From Mycobacterium sp. IS-1590 (GTDB lineage: Bacteria; Actinomycetota; Actinomycetes; Mycobacteriales; Mycobacteriaceae), in NCBI RefSeq assembly GCF_001500025.1, contig NZ_LQIW01000050.1, positions 1 through 64,000 of the forward strand: a DNA stretch of 64,000 bases. The letters run 5' to 3'. A program made the position numbers and the translations under genes. Numbering within the stretch: position 1 is the stretch's first letter; every line of letters begins with the position of its first letter. The notes beneath the pieces were generated by a model that worked only from the letters and a program-made list of their open reading frames with translations, was not told where the DNA came from and made no database searches. This document shows positions 7,646-15,881 of this stretch, one piece after another.

Positions 7646-9225
7646 GCGCCGTCGACGCGATCCGCGGTCGTTTGCCCCGCCACTTCCGCCGGTTCGTCGG
7701 CGTGCTCCTGCTTGCCCCCGATCAGCAGGCCCAGGAGGGCGCCGACGACGCAGACCACCACCGTGACCAGGAAGATGTCGCCGTATTGCAGCACGTAGGC
7801 CTCGCGGTAGCGGGTCGCCTCGGCGGCCAGTCGTTCGGCAAGCGTGTTGGCCGGCGGGAACGGCAGGGTCTGAAGGTGCTGGTTGAGCCGGTAAAGCCCC
7901 CAGGCAGTCAATCCAGCCAGGCCGATGAGCATGCCGACCATGCGCGCAACCACCACCGCCGCAGAAGCGATCCCGTGTTGGGCGGCGGGCACCACGCGGA
8001 GCGCCGCCGAGGTAAGCGGTCCGATCACCAGGCCGAGACCCAAGCCGGCGATGGCCAGGTCGGTGTCGAGCACGGGCAGTCTGACAAAGCCGAGATCGTG
8101 GTAGGTGGTCAGTACATCGGCCCCCCAATTCGACACCAGCCAATATCCCCCCGCGGCAATCATGAGACCCACGAATGTGACCACTCGGTCACCGATCCTG
8201 GTCGCGACCCACCCGCCGATCACGGCGCCGATGGGCAGTGCGATCAGGAACCGCAGCAGCAAAAGCACCGCGTCGGTCTGGTTCTTGCCGAGTACACCTT
8301 GGCCGAACAGTTCGATGTTGACGAGCGTGACCATCAACGCCGCCCCTGCGCACAGCGAAGCGCCCAGCGCCGCCAGGAACGGCCGGAAGTGAACGCCCGC
8401 CGGCTCGATCAATCTCGTGCGGGCGAACCGCTCCCAAACGAAGAACAAGATCAATGCCACCGCCGCACCCAAAAGCACTGGCAGTCCGTAGCTCGGCAGG
8501 ATTTTGCGGCCGTCGGGCGCGGGGTTGTACAGCCCGATCACCGTTAGGCCCAGCGCTACGGCCAGCAGAACGCCGCCGACGACATCCACCCGTTCAGGAT
8601 TCTCGGGTTTGAGGCGGGCGGGCAGGCTGAAGTGGATCAGCACCATCGCGACGGCGGCGAGGGGCAGGTTGATCCAGAAGACGTCCCGCCATGTGTTCAG
8701 GACCGCGACGACGGCGATGCCGTAGAGAGGGCCCAGGACGCTGCCCAACTCCTGTGCGGCACCGATACCGCCCAGGACCGACGCGCGGTTGCGGCTGGCC
8801 CACAAATCGGCGGCCAGCGCGAGTGTGACCGGCAGCAGCGCGCCGCTGGCGACACCTTGGATGGTGCGGCCGATCACCATCGGAAGCAGGTCATTAGACA
8901 TCGCGGTGACGACCGAACCGACCGCAAACCCGGCCAAGCTGACCTGGAGGATGAACTTGCGACCGAACCGGTCGGATGCCCGACCCAGCAACGGCATCGC
9001 GGCGATGTAGCCGAGCAGGTAGCAGGTGATGATCGGCGTCACCCGCTGCAGCTGATTGATCGGTATGCCGACGTCGACGATGATGTCGGTGATGATCGCG
9101 ACCACGACATAGGTGTCGAGCGCGCCGAGCAGCACGGCGAGGCTGCCCGCGCTGATCGCGATCCGGCGGTTCGACTTCGTCGTAGGTGCGGCTTCGGTGT
9201 TCGTCGCTCCTGCTGAAACCGCCAT
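7642..9225 (-). CDS. MFS efflux/lipid transporter P55
   Basis: 527 aa major facilitator of the 14-helix DHA2 type. Visible motifs are GALDTYVVVAI in helix 1 (motif D1), the loop 2-3 motif A GRASDRFGRKF, and the helix 5 motif C region ELGSVLGPLYG. The protein continues with alternating helices to a cytoplasmic basic tail. In mycobacteria P55 (Rv1410c) works with the lipoprotein LprG to move triacylglycerides and lipoglycans to the outer envelope and affects drug susceptibility. The gene starts within the lprG stop codon (TGATG), so the pair is translationally coupled. Confidence 0.93.
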   Translation of the reverse strand: MAVSAGATNTEAAPTTKSNRRIAISAGSLAVLLGALDTYVVVAIITDIIVDVGIPINQLQRVTPIITCYLLGYIAAMPLLGRASDRFGRKFILQVSLAGFAVGSVVTAMSNDLLPMVIGRTIQGVASGALLPVTLALAADLWASRNRASVLGGIGAAQELGSVLGPLYGIAVVAVLNTWRDVFWINLPLAAVAMVLIHFSLPARLKPENPERVDVVGGVLLAVALGLTVIGLYNPAPDGRKILPSYGLPVLLGAAVALILFFVWERFARTRLIEPAGVHFRPFLAALGASLCAGAALMVTLVNIELFGQGVLGKNQTDAVLLLLRFLIALPIGAVIGGWVATRIGDRVVTFVGLMIAAGGYWLVSNWGADVLTTYHDLGFVRLPVLDTDLAIAGLGLGLVIGPLTSAALRVVPAAQHGIASAAVVVARMVGMLIGLAGLTAWGLYRLNQHLQTLPFPPANTLAERLAAEATRYREAYVLQYGDIFLVTVVVCVVGALLGLLIGGKQEHADEPAEVAGQTTADRVDGA

Positions 9226-9929
9226 CAGGCTGCCGGCGGTTTGGTGACCGTCACCGGCTTACCCCACTCCGACATTGCCATGGTGACGCTGCTGTCCGAG
9301 TCGGGCTGCAACCTGACCTGGGCCAACTCGTGGTCGCCACCCTGGGCGATCCAGGCCGTACCGGGCACCGGGCCGGTCACGCCGAGCTGCGGCGCGATCT
9401 TGTTCACTGCATCGGCACTGACGGTCCCGGTCACTCGTACCGTCTCCACGCCGTTGACCGTTTCGCGGTCCTCCGCCTTCGGGTCGGAGAAGTTGTCCAG
9501 TACGTTGCCCAACCCGGTTTCGGGGTCGAGGATGAGCGAGGCGTCGTAGATATCGACGGCGGGACCGAAGTTCGACAGCGTGCCACCCGGGGTCAACGTG
9601 GCGTAGAGGTCACCGTCGACGACGACGAACTCCACGCCCTCGAGACGCTGGCCGCCCATCACGAGGTTGACCTTGCCTTGGGCCGTGAACGTAGGCGCAT
9701 TGCTCAGGTCACCTTCGAGCAACTCGATGGGCAGCTTCTCGATCGTGCCTTCCACCGTGAGCTTCATGTGGGCGCTCGTCTGCTTCTTGGTGGTCTCGCT
9801 GGCCTGCTGGAGCAGGGTGGCGCCGTCGGGAAGGTCCTTTGTGGACTCCTCCGATTTGGAGGAGCAACCCGCCAGCAGGGCGATGGCGGCAACGAGGGCG
9901 GCGAAGATCGTCAGGAGGCGCGTCGGCAT
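9225..9929 (-). CDS. lprG: Lipoprotein LprG
   Basis: 234 aa. It has a lipoprotein signal peptide with lipobox L19-A-G-C22, then a mature LppX/LprAFG-type beta-sheet domain whose cavity binds triacylated lipids. Mature landmarks include GDLYATLTPGG and the C-terminal VTKPPAA. In mycobacteria LprG carries triacylglycerides, LAM and LM across the cell envelope in partnership with P55. The downstream p55 gene overlaps by one base. The promoter should lie in the 104 bp shared with the divergent ribE gene. Confidence 0.95.
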   Translation of the reverse strand: MPTRLLTIFAALVAAIALLAGCSSKSEESTKDLPDGATLLQQASETTKKQTSAHMKLTVEGTIEKLPIELLEGDLSNAPTFTAQGKVNLVMGGQRLEGVEFVVVDGDLYATLTPGGTLSNFGPAVDIYDASLILDPETGLGNVLDNFSDPKAEDRETVNGVETVRVTGTVSADAVNKIAPQLGVTGPVPGTAWIAQGGDHELAQVRLQPDSDSSVTMAMSEWGKPVTVTKPPAA

Positions 9930-10033
9930 GACTGCATCGTAAAGGGTCCGAACGCGTCGACTCGGCGCACGGGGCGCTGCCAGGGCGAACGGGGCACCGT
10001 CGGAGGGTCCGGCGATCTCGATAGTCTGGCGAC

Positions 10034-10633
10034 GTGTTCACCGGAATCGTCGAAGAGGTCGGCGAGGTCGTCGGCAAGGAAGATCTCGGCGATTTCGCCC
10101 GGCTCGCCATCCGCGGGCCGGTTGTCACATCGGATGCCCGTCACGGTGACTCGATCGCGGTGAACGGCGTCTGCCTCACCGTCGTGGAGGTGGGGCCGGA
10201 TGCGACGTTCACCACCGACGTGATCGGGGAGACGTTGAACCGGTCGAGCCTCGGCCGCCTCGCGGTCGGCAGCCGGGTCAACCTCGAGCGTGCGGCGGCG
10301 GTGAACAGTCGGCTCGGCGGGCACATCGTCCAAGGCCACGTCGACGGCACCGGTCACGTGATCGCACGCACACCGTCGGATCGCTGGGTGGTGGTGCGCA
10401 TCGCGCTTCCCACTGCGCTGTCACGGTATGTGGTGGAGAAGGGCTCCATCACCGTCGACGGCGTCTCGCTGACGGTGTCCGGGCTCGGACACGACTGGTT
10501 CGAGGTGTCGTTGATCCCCACGACGCTCGATCTCACGACGCTCGGCCGCGCCGAGGTCGGCACGCTGGTCAATCTCGAGGTGGACGTGATCGCGAAGTAC
10601 GTCGAGCGGCTGCTCTCCCCCCAAAACGATTGA
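10034..10633 (+). CDS. ribE: Riboflavin synthase alpha chain
   Basis: 199 aa with two tandem lumazine-binding domains. The first begins MFTGIVEEVGEV and contains the substrate segment VNGVCLTV; the second contains VDGVSLTVSGLG after GHIVQGHVDGTG. It dismutates two 6,7-dimethyl-8-ribityllumazine molecules to riboflavin. The GTG start is fixed by the invariant MFTGIVE N-terminus. It corresponds to Rv1412 (named ribC there). No FMN riboswitch-like fold was recognised in the short upstream space. Confidence 0.96.
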   Translation: MFTGIVEEVGEVVGKEDLGDFARLAIRGPVVTSDARHGDSIAVNGVCLTVVEVGPDATFTTDVIGETLNRSSLGRLAVGSRVNLERAAAVNSRLGGHIVQGHVDGTGHVIARTPSDRWVVVRIALPTALSRYVVEKGSITVDGVSLTVSGLGHDWFEVSLIPTTLDLTTLGRAEVGTLVNLEVDVIAKYVERLLSPQND

Positions 10634-10668
10634 CCCGCTTCTGATTTGGGGTCGCTCCTGTTCGGCGC

Positions 10669-10995
10669 CTAGTAGCCGAGGGGCCCGCGGAACTGCTGGA
10701 TGATGGTGAAGAAGTCGCTCACCTGAGTGGCGGTCGGAACGAATTCGTTGAAGAACCGGTCGACCGCCCCCATCTGGTCGGGCGGGGCCACGTTTCGGGG
10801 CACGTACTGCTGCCACATACCTTCGAGCACGCCCACCGCGGGGATCACGTCCGAAGCGGTGGTGCTGGGCCCCGGAGGAGCCACGTCGGTCGGCTGGGCG
10901 GCCGCCGTCGGGGCGACGGCAACGAAGAGACCGGAGGCGGCCACAGCGCACGCGGCGGACAGCAGCCTCGAGGCGGGGAGATGTGACGCGTTCAT
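10669..10995 (-). CDS. Small exported protein of unknown function
   Basis: 108 aa. A Sec-type signal peptide (MNASHLPASRLLSAACAV, then a hydrophobic stretch) has a probable cleavage after AAAQ near residue 30. The mature part of about 75 residues is acidic and ends QFRGPLGY, without cysteines. The ATG at 10995 is favoured by AAAGGGAC upstream and by the signal peptide; a longer frame exists upstream but would bury the signal. It is convergent with ribE (35 nt apart) and divergent from ribAB. I do not recognise a domain. Confidence 0.75.
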   Translation of the reverse strand: MNASHLPASRLLSAACAVAASGLFVAVAPTAAAQPTDVAPPGPSTTASDVIPAVGVLEGMWQQYVPRNVAPPDQMGAVDRFFNEFVPTATQVSDFFTIIQQFRGPLGY

Positions 10996-11174
10996 ATGAG
11001 TCCCTTTGAGCGTGACCAGGAAACGTAGCGTAGGCATCCGGCAACTCGGCCGAGGAGTAAACCCGAAAATACACAGAGGTTCCACACACTGCCGCCAACG
11101 CCGAAAGTGAGGATAAACGCCCAGCTCAGCGGCCTGGCAATAAGTTTTTGAGCCCGGTGGTTCATACTGATGTG

Positions 11175-12494
11175 GTGACGAGGCTTGACACTGTTGAGCG
11201 CGCGGTGGCTGATATCGCCGCGGGCAAGGCCGTCGTCGTGATCGACGATGAGGATCGCGAGAACGAGGGCGATCTCATCTTCGCCGCCGAAAAGGCGACC
11301 CCGGAGCTCGTCGCCTTCATGGTCCGCTACACCTCGGGCTACCTCTGTGTCCCGCTGGACGGCGCGATCTGCGACAAGCTGGGGCTGCTGCCGATGTACG
11401 CGGTGAACCAGGACAAGCACGGCACCGCCTATACCGTCACGGTGGACGCGAAGACCGGTGTGGGAACGGGCATCTCGGCCGCCGACCGAGCGACGACGAT
11501 GAGGCTGCTGGCGGATCCGTCCAGCATCGCCGACGATTTCACCAAGCCGGGCCACGTCGTGCCGCTGCGGGCCAAGGACGGAGGTGTGCTGCGCCGCCCC
11601 GGCCATACCGAGGCCGCCGTCGACCTGGCACGCCTTGCCGGGTTGCAGCCCGCCGGGGCGATCTGCGAAATCGTCAGCCAGAAGGACGAAGGCGCGATGG
11701 CGCAAACGGACGAGCTGCGCATCTTCGCCGACGAACACGACCTCGCGTTGATCTCGATCGCCGATCTGATCGAGTGGAGGCGCAAGCACGAGAAGCACAT
11801 TGAGCGCATCGCCGAGGCCCGGATACCGACCCGCCACGGCGAATTCCGCGCTGTCGGCTACACCAGCATCTACGACGACGTCGAACATGTCGCGCTGGTC
11901 AAGGGTGACGTCGCAGGCCCGACCAGCGACGGCCACGACGTGTTGGTGCGGGTGCACTCCGAATGCCTCACCGGTGACGTGTTCGGCTCCCGGCGCTGCG
12001 ACTGCGGTCCCCAGCTCGACGCGGCGATGGCGATGGTCGCCCGCGAGGGCCGCGGCATCGTGCTGTACATGCGCGGCCACGAGGGTCGCGGCATCGGGCT
12101 CATGCACAAGCTGCAGGCCTATCAACTGCAGGACGCCGGTGACGACACCGTCGACGCCAACCTCAAGCTCGGCCTGCCCGCCGACGCCCGGGACTACGGC
12201 ATCGGAGCGCAGATCCTCGTCGATCTGGGCGTGCGGTCCATGCGGCTGCTCACCAACAACCCGGCCAAGCGCGTCGGGCTCGACGGCTACGGGCTGCACA
12301 TCATCGAGCGGGTGCCGCTGCCGGTGCGGGTGAACAAAGAGAACATCCGCTACCTGATGACCAAGCGGGACCGGATGGGCCACGATCTGAGCGGTCTGGA
12401 CGCCTATCACGAGGCCACCACCATGGCCGACTACGACGAGGGCGTGTACCTGCTCGGAGACCGCCGGCCGACCGATCTCGGTGGAGCCCTGTGA
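11175..12494 (+). CDS. ribA2: Bifunctional DHBP synthase / GTP cyclohydrolase II
   Basis: 439 aa. The N-terminal 3,4-dihydroxy-2-butanone-4-phosphate synthase has DDEDRENEGDLIFAAEKA and HTEAAVDLARLAG. The C-terminal GTP cyclohydrolase II starts near residue 205 and has the zinc site in HSECLTGDVFGSRRCDCG, GHEGRGIGLMHKL, and TNNPAKRVGLDGYGL. It feeds both branches of riboflavin synthesis. The GTG at 11175 gives VTRLDTVERAVADIAAG, matching the known mycobacterial N-terminus (GTG at 11172 is also possible). No Shine-Dalgarno is evident, and CATACT lies 7 nt upstream, so the mRNA may be leaderless. ribH overlaps the stop. Confidence 0.94.
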   Translation: MTRLDTVERAVADIAAGKAVVVIDDEDRENEGDLIFAAEKATPELVAFMVRYTSGYLCVPLDGAICDKLGLLPMYAVNQDKHGTAYTVTVDAKTGVGTGISAADRATTMRLLADPSSIADDFTKPGHVVPLRAKDGGVLRRPGHTEAAVDLARLAGLQPAGAICEIVSQKDEGAMAQTDELRIFADEHDLALISIADLIEWRRKHEKHIERIAEARIPTRHGEFRAVGYTSIYDDVEHVALVKGDVAGPTSDGHDVLVRVHSECLTGDVFGSRRCDCGPQLDAAMAMVAREGRGIVLYMRGHEGRGIGLMHKLQAYQLQDAGDDTVDANLKLGLPADARDYGIGAQILVDLGVRSMRLLTNNPAKRVGLDGYGLHIIERVPLPVRVNKENIRYLMTKRDRMGHDLSGLDAYHEATTMADYDEGVYLLGDRRPTDLGGAL

Positions 12495-12970
12495 GCGGTA
12501 CGGGCGTTCCCGATCTTCCGGACATCGACGGATCGGGACTCAGGCTTGCCGTCGTGGCGAGCACCTGGCACGAGACCATCTGCGACGCGCTGCTCGAGGG
12601 GGCACTCAAGGTCGCGGCCGGCGCGGGGGTCGCTGATCCCACGGTGGTGCGGGTGCTGGGCGCCATCGAGATTCCCGTTGTGGCGCAGGCGCTGGCGGCC
12701 GACCATGACGCGGTGGTGGCGTTGGGCGTGGTGATCCGCGGGCAGACACCCCATTTCGACTATGTGTGTGACGCGGTGACGCAGGGCTTGACCAGGGTGT
12801 CGCTGGATGCGTCGACGCCGGTGGCCAACGGCGTGCTGACGACCAACACCGAGCAACAGGCGCTCGACCGGGCCGGGCTGCCGTCGTCGTCTGAGGACAA
12901 GGGTGCGCAGGCCGCGGCCGCCGCGTTGTCGACCGCGCTGACGTTGCGCGACATTCGCTCGGGCTCATGA
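12491..12970 (+). CDS. ribH: 6,7-dimethyl-8-ribityllumazine synthase
   Basis: 159 aa. It condenses the pyrimidine from RibD with DHBP from RibA2, and riboflavin synthase uses the product. Landmarks are LAVVASTWHETICDAL (pyrimidine pocket), VLGAIEIPVVAQAL, VALGVVIRGQTPHFDYV with the catalytic-region histidine, and GVLTTNTEQQALDRAG. The GTG start overlaps the ribAB stop (GTGA), and its own stop overlaps the next ATG, giving a tightly coupled ribAB-ribH-PH operon as in Rv1415-Rv1417. Confidence 0.96.
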   Translation: MSGTGVPDLPDIDGSGLRLAVVASTWHETICDALLEGALKVAAGAGVADPTVVRVLGAIEIPVVAQALAADHDAVVALGVVIRGQTPHFDYVCDAVTQGLTRVSLDASTPVANGVLTTNTEQQALDRAGLPSSSEDKGAQAAAAALSTALTLRDIRSGS

Positions 12971-13416
12971 CCGACTGGGATGTCGAGATACGCCCGCACC
13001 TGGCACCGTATTTCGCTTATGCCGCCGCCGCGCTGATCCTCGCCGCGCATGTGACGGTCGGTGCGCTGCTGAAGATCAGCTCGACAGGGGTGATCTTCCG
13101 GACCGCCGACCAGGTGGCGATCGCGCTGCTCGGGGTGGTCATCGCCGCGGTGGTCTTGATGTTCGCCCGGCCCCGGCTTCGCGTCGGCGCAGCCGGTGTG
13201 ACCGTGCGGAACCTTCTCACCGACAAGACGATTCCGTGGTCGGACGTGGTGAACATCTCTTTCCCGCGGGGCGCGCGGTGGGCGCGCGTGGATCTGCCCG
13301 ACGACGAGTACATCCCGATCATGGCGATCCAGGCCGTCGACAAGAAACGCGCCGTCGATGCGATGGACCGCGTCCGCGACGTCCTCGAGCGCTACAAGGG
13401 CCTCAACTCACGCTGA
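12967..13416 (+). CDS. Membrane protein with PH-like domain (Rv1417-like)
   Basis: 149 aa. Two membrane helices (about residues 15-35 and 48-66) are followed by a bacterial PH-like (PH_6 type) domain with LRVGAAGVTVRNLLTDKTIPW and DVVNISFPRG. The function is unknown. Its coupling to ribH (ATGA) is conserved at the H37Rv locus, but the protein has no riboflavin-enzyme features. Its last 14 bp overlap the convergent GNAT gene. Confidence 0.88.
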   Translation: MTDWDVEIRPHLAPYFAYAAAALILAAHVTVGALLKISSTGVIFRTADQVAIALLGVVIAAVVLMFARPRLRVGAAGVTVRNLLTDKTIPWSDVVNISFPRGARWARVDLPDDEYIPIMAIQAVDKKRAVDAMDRVRDVLERYKGLNSR

Positions 13417-13870
13417 GCGACATCGCGAGTTCGTCGCGCTCGGAGGCGGATTGGTCTGCTGCGACCGTGAACCCGATGCTCTCGTACACCTGACGGGCCG
13501 CCGCGTTGCCGGTCGCCACTCGTAACCGGACCGTGTGCACGTTGCTGGTGCGCGCCCAGTCGAGGGCCGCGGTGACCAGTCGCCGCGCCAGGCCATGGCC
13601 CCGCGCCGAGGGTTCCAGCCACAGCGAGTACAGATACACGGTCTCGCGGTTCTCCTGCTGTGCCCCGATCATGCCGACGGGACGATCGCCGTCGAAGGCG
13701 ACGAATTGCGCATGTTCGCGCAACCGCCGCCGCCACTGCGCTGCGGTGAAGGCCGCCTCGTCCCGATAGCTGGGATCCCTCTCACCCAGCGAGTCGGCCA
13801 GCGCCCTCAACCGCATCGCGGCGAATGTCTGCCAGTCGGTTTCGCCGAGCCGGGCAACACGCTCGGTCAT
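13403..13870 (-). CDS. GNAT family N-acetyltransferase
   Basis: 155 aa. The acetyl-CoA-binding motif A is the LEPSARGHGLARRLV segment (R/Q-x-x-G-x-G/A), preceded by the beta-4 strand TVYLYSLW and followed by motif B, RVATGNAAARQVYESIGF. The substrate (small amine, antibiotic or protein N-terminus) cannot be deduced. The start overlaps the stop of the upstream ggt gene (ATGA on the minus strand), so it is probably co-expressed with gamma-glutamyltranspeptidase. Confidence 0.88.
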   Translation of the reverse strand: MTERVARLGETDWQTFAAMRLRALADSLGERDPSYRDEAAFTAAQWRRRLREHAQFVAFDGDRPVGMIGAQQENRETVYLYSLWLEPSARGHGLARRLVTAALDWARTSNVHTVRLRVATGNAAARQVYESIGFTVAADQSASERDELAMSLSVS

Positions 13871-15828
13871 CGCGTGTCGCCCATGACCAACCCTTCCCGG
13901 CGCGGATCCGCCCCACCGACGAGCCCGGTGCCGTCTCTGGTGATCGCCGACAGGCCGCTCGACTGGTCGGCCAGGTCCACCTGATGGCCGAGTGCCCGCA
14001 GCCCCCGCACGAGTGCGTCAGGGTCGCCGTCATCGGCGGTGTCGATGACCGGATGCTCACCGCCGACGTTGGTCTTCGGCGTGTTGGCCGCGCCGAAGTC
14101 GACCATCGACACCGCCTGCTGCGGGTCGAGTCCCCAATCGAGCATTCCCACAATGGTTTTCGCCACGAACTGGATGATCACCGCACCGCCGGGCGAGCCC
14201 AGGACCGCGTAGAGCTCTCCTCGCGCTCCGGGCCGGCCCGGTGCCTGGTCGAAGATCAGCGTGGGCGCCATCGTGCTGCGCGGCCGCTTACCCGGCTGGA
14301 CCCGGTTGGCCACCGGCGCACCGTCGGGGCCGGTCGGTTCGGCCGAGAAGTCGGTGAGCTGGTTGTTGAGGATGAACCCGTCGACCATGTGGAACGAGCC
14401 GAACGCCGATTCGACCGTGGTGGTCAACGACGCGGCGTTGCCCTGTGAGTCGACGATGCTGACCTGGCTGGTGCCGTGTTCGGGGACGGGTGGTGTGGGG
14501 CTGCTCGGCGGGCCGAACTCGCCCGGTTTCGCGGTGCCCATGCTGTGTTGATCGGAGATCAGCGCCGCCCGCCCGGCGAGGTAGTCACTGCCGAGGAGCG
14601 TGTCGGGTGAGCCGCCCGGCAACGGCACGAAATCGGTGTCGGCGACGTACTTGTCGCGGTCGGCGTACGCCAGTCGTTCGGCCTCGGATATCAGGTGTAC
14701 ACCCATGACCGACGGTCGGCCGCCGTTGAGGTCGATGTCGGAGGGTTTGTGATCGGCCATCGGGAAGTGTCCGAGAATGCCGAGCGTCGCCAGGACGGCG
14801 ATGCCACCGGACGACGGCGGTGGCATCCCGCAGATCTCGCGTCCGCGGTACGGCCTGCACAGCGGATCGCGTTCCTTGACCGTGTAGCCCGCGAGGTCTT
14901 CGACGGTCATCAGGCTCGGCGTCCGCCCACCGGATCCGTCGGCCGCCGCGGCGACGATGTCGCGGGCGATGGCGCCGGTGTAGAACGACGCGGGGTCGGT
15001 TGCGATGACTCCCAACGTCTTCGAGTACGCCGGGTTGGTCAGCCGGGTGCCCTCGGTCTTGGGGCTGCCATCGGCGTTGAGGAAGTATTCGGCGGCTTGG
15101 CGGTCGCGCTTGAGTTCGGGTGCCGCGTCATCGATGGCCGCCGCAAGCCTCGCGCTGATGTCGAAGCCGTCGTCGGCCATCCTGACTGCGGGAGCGAACA
15201 GATCGCGCCAACCCGTCGTGCCGTGATCGGCGTGCACTTCGGTCAGCATCCGGACGATGCCGGGCACACCGATCGAGCGGCCCGAGGCCCTGGCGTCCGG
15301 CTTGGGCTCCGTGCGGTCGGTTTCCGACACCCAACGCAGATAGTTCTCCGTGGCCGCGGCCGGCGCGATTTCGCGACCGTCGTAGGCCTGGACCTGACCG
15401 GAGGCCGCGTCGAAGTAGAGCAGGAAGCCGCCGCCGCCGAGACCGGACGCCTGCGGTTCGACGAGGCCGAGAACGGCCTGCGCGGTGACGAGCGCGTCCG
15501 CCGCGGTACCGCCGTCGCGGAGCACCTCACACGCGGCCTGGGTGGCCAGCGGATTCGCGGTGGCCACCGAATAGCTGTTGGTGCGCACCGGCGTCATGTC
15601 GGTGCGGTAACCCGTGGCCACCTCGGGATTGACGGAGATGTCGCGGGAGGTCGGCGGCGACCCGGGAGAGGGGGCGGCGGTGGTCTTGACCACCGGGGTG
15701 CCGTTCGCGACGATCGCACACGGTCCGGCGGCCTCGGGCTCGGCGCCCTCGTCGGTCGAGCAGCCGGCGAACACCAGCACCAACCCGGTCAGCGGGGCCA
15801 TCACCTTGGTCAGCGACGAGATCCGCAT
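13867..15828 (-). CDS. ggt: Gamma-glutamyltranspeptidase lipoprotein
   Basis: 653 aa, somewhat longer than the common 580. An N-terminal lipoprotein signal ends in the lipobox FAGC (C23), placing the enzyme on the outer face of the membrane. The large subunit has SGLGGGGFLLYFDA and DGREIAPAAA. The autoprocessing nucleophile is the Thr of HGTSQVSIVDSQGNAAS, starting the small subunit, and GSPGGAVIIQFVAKTI lies near the C-terminus. It cleaves or transfers gamma-glutamyl groups, for example from glutathione-like compounds. The start at 15828 is chosen for the signal peptide; a further 22 upstream codons would overlap uvrC. Confidence 0.92.
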   Translation of the reverse strand: MRISSLTKVMAPLTGLVLVFAGCSTDEGAEPEAAGPCAIVANGTPVVKTTAAPSPGSPPTSRDISVNPEVATGYRTDMTPVRTNSYSVATANPLATQAACEVLRDGGTAADALVTAQAVLGLVEPQASGLGGGGFLLYFDAASGQVQAYDGREIAPAAATENYLRWVSETDRTEPKPDARASGRSIGVPGIVRMLTEVHADHGTTGWRDLFAPAVRMADDGFDISARLAAAIDDAAPELKRDRQAAEYFLNADGSPKTEGTRLTNPAYSKTLGVIATDPASFYTGAIARDIVAAAADGSGGRTPSLMTVEDLAGYTVKERDPLCRPYRGREICGMPPPSSGGIAVLATLGILGHFPMADHKPSDIDLNGGRPSVMGVHLISEAERLAYADRDKYVADTDFVPLPGGSPDTLLGSDYLAGRAALISDQHSMGTAKPGEFGPPSSPTPPVPEHGTSQVSIVDSQGNAASLTTTVESAFGSFHMVDGFILNNQLTDFSAEPTGPDGAPVANRVQPGKRPRSTMAPTLIFDQAPGRPGARGELYAVLGSPGGAVIIQFVAKTIVGMLDWGLDPQQAVSMVDFGAANTPKTNVGGEHPVIDTADDGDPDALVRGLRALGHQVDLADQSSGLSAITRDGTGLVGGADPRREGLVMGDTR

Positions 15829-15881
15829 CACTCGACGGTAGTGGATCGGGGCCGTCGGAACGCGGCAGTAACCTGGATTCC

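Noticed and set aside
10996..11174. FMN riboswitch before ribAB
   Set aside because: The conserved RFN-element segments were not found in this space or before ribE.
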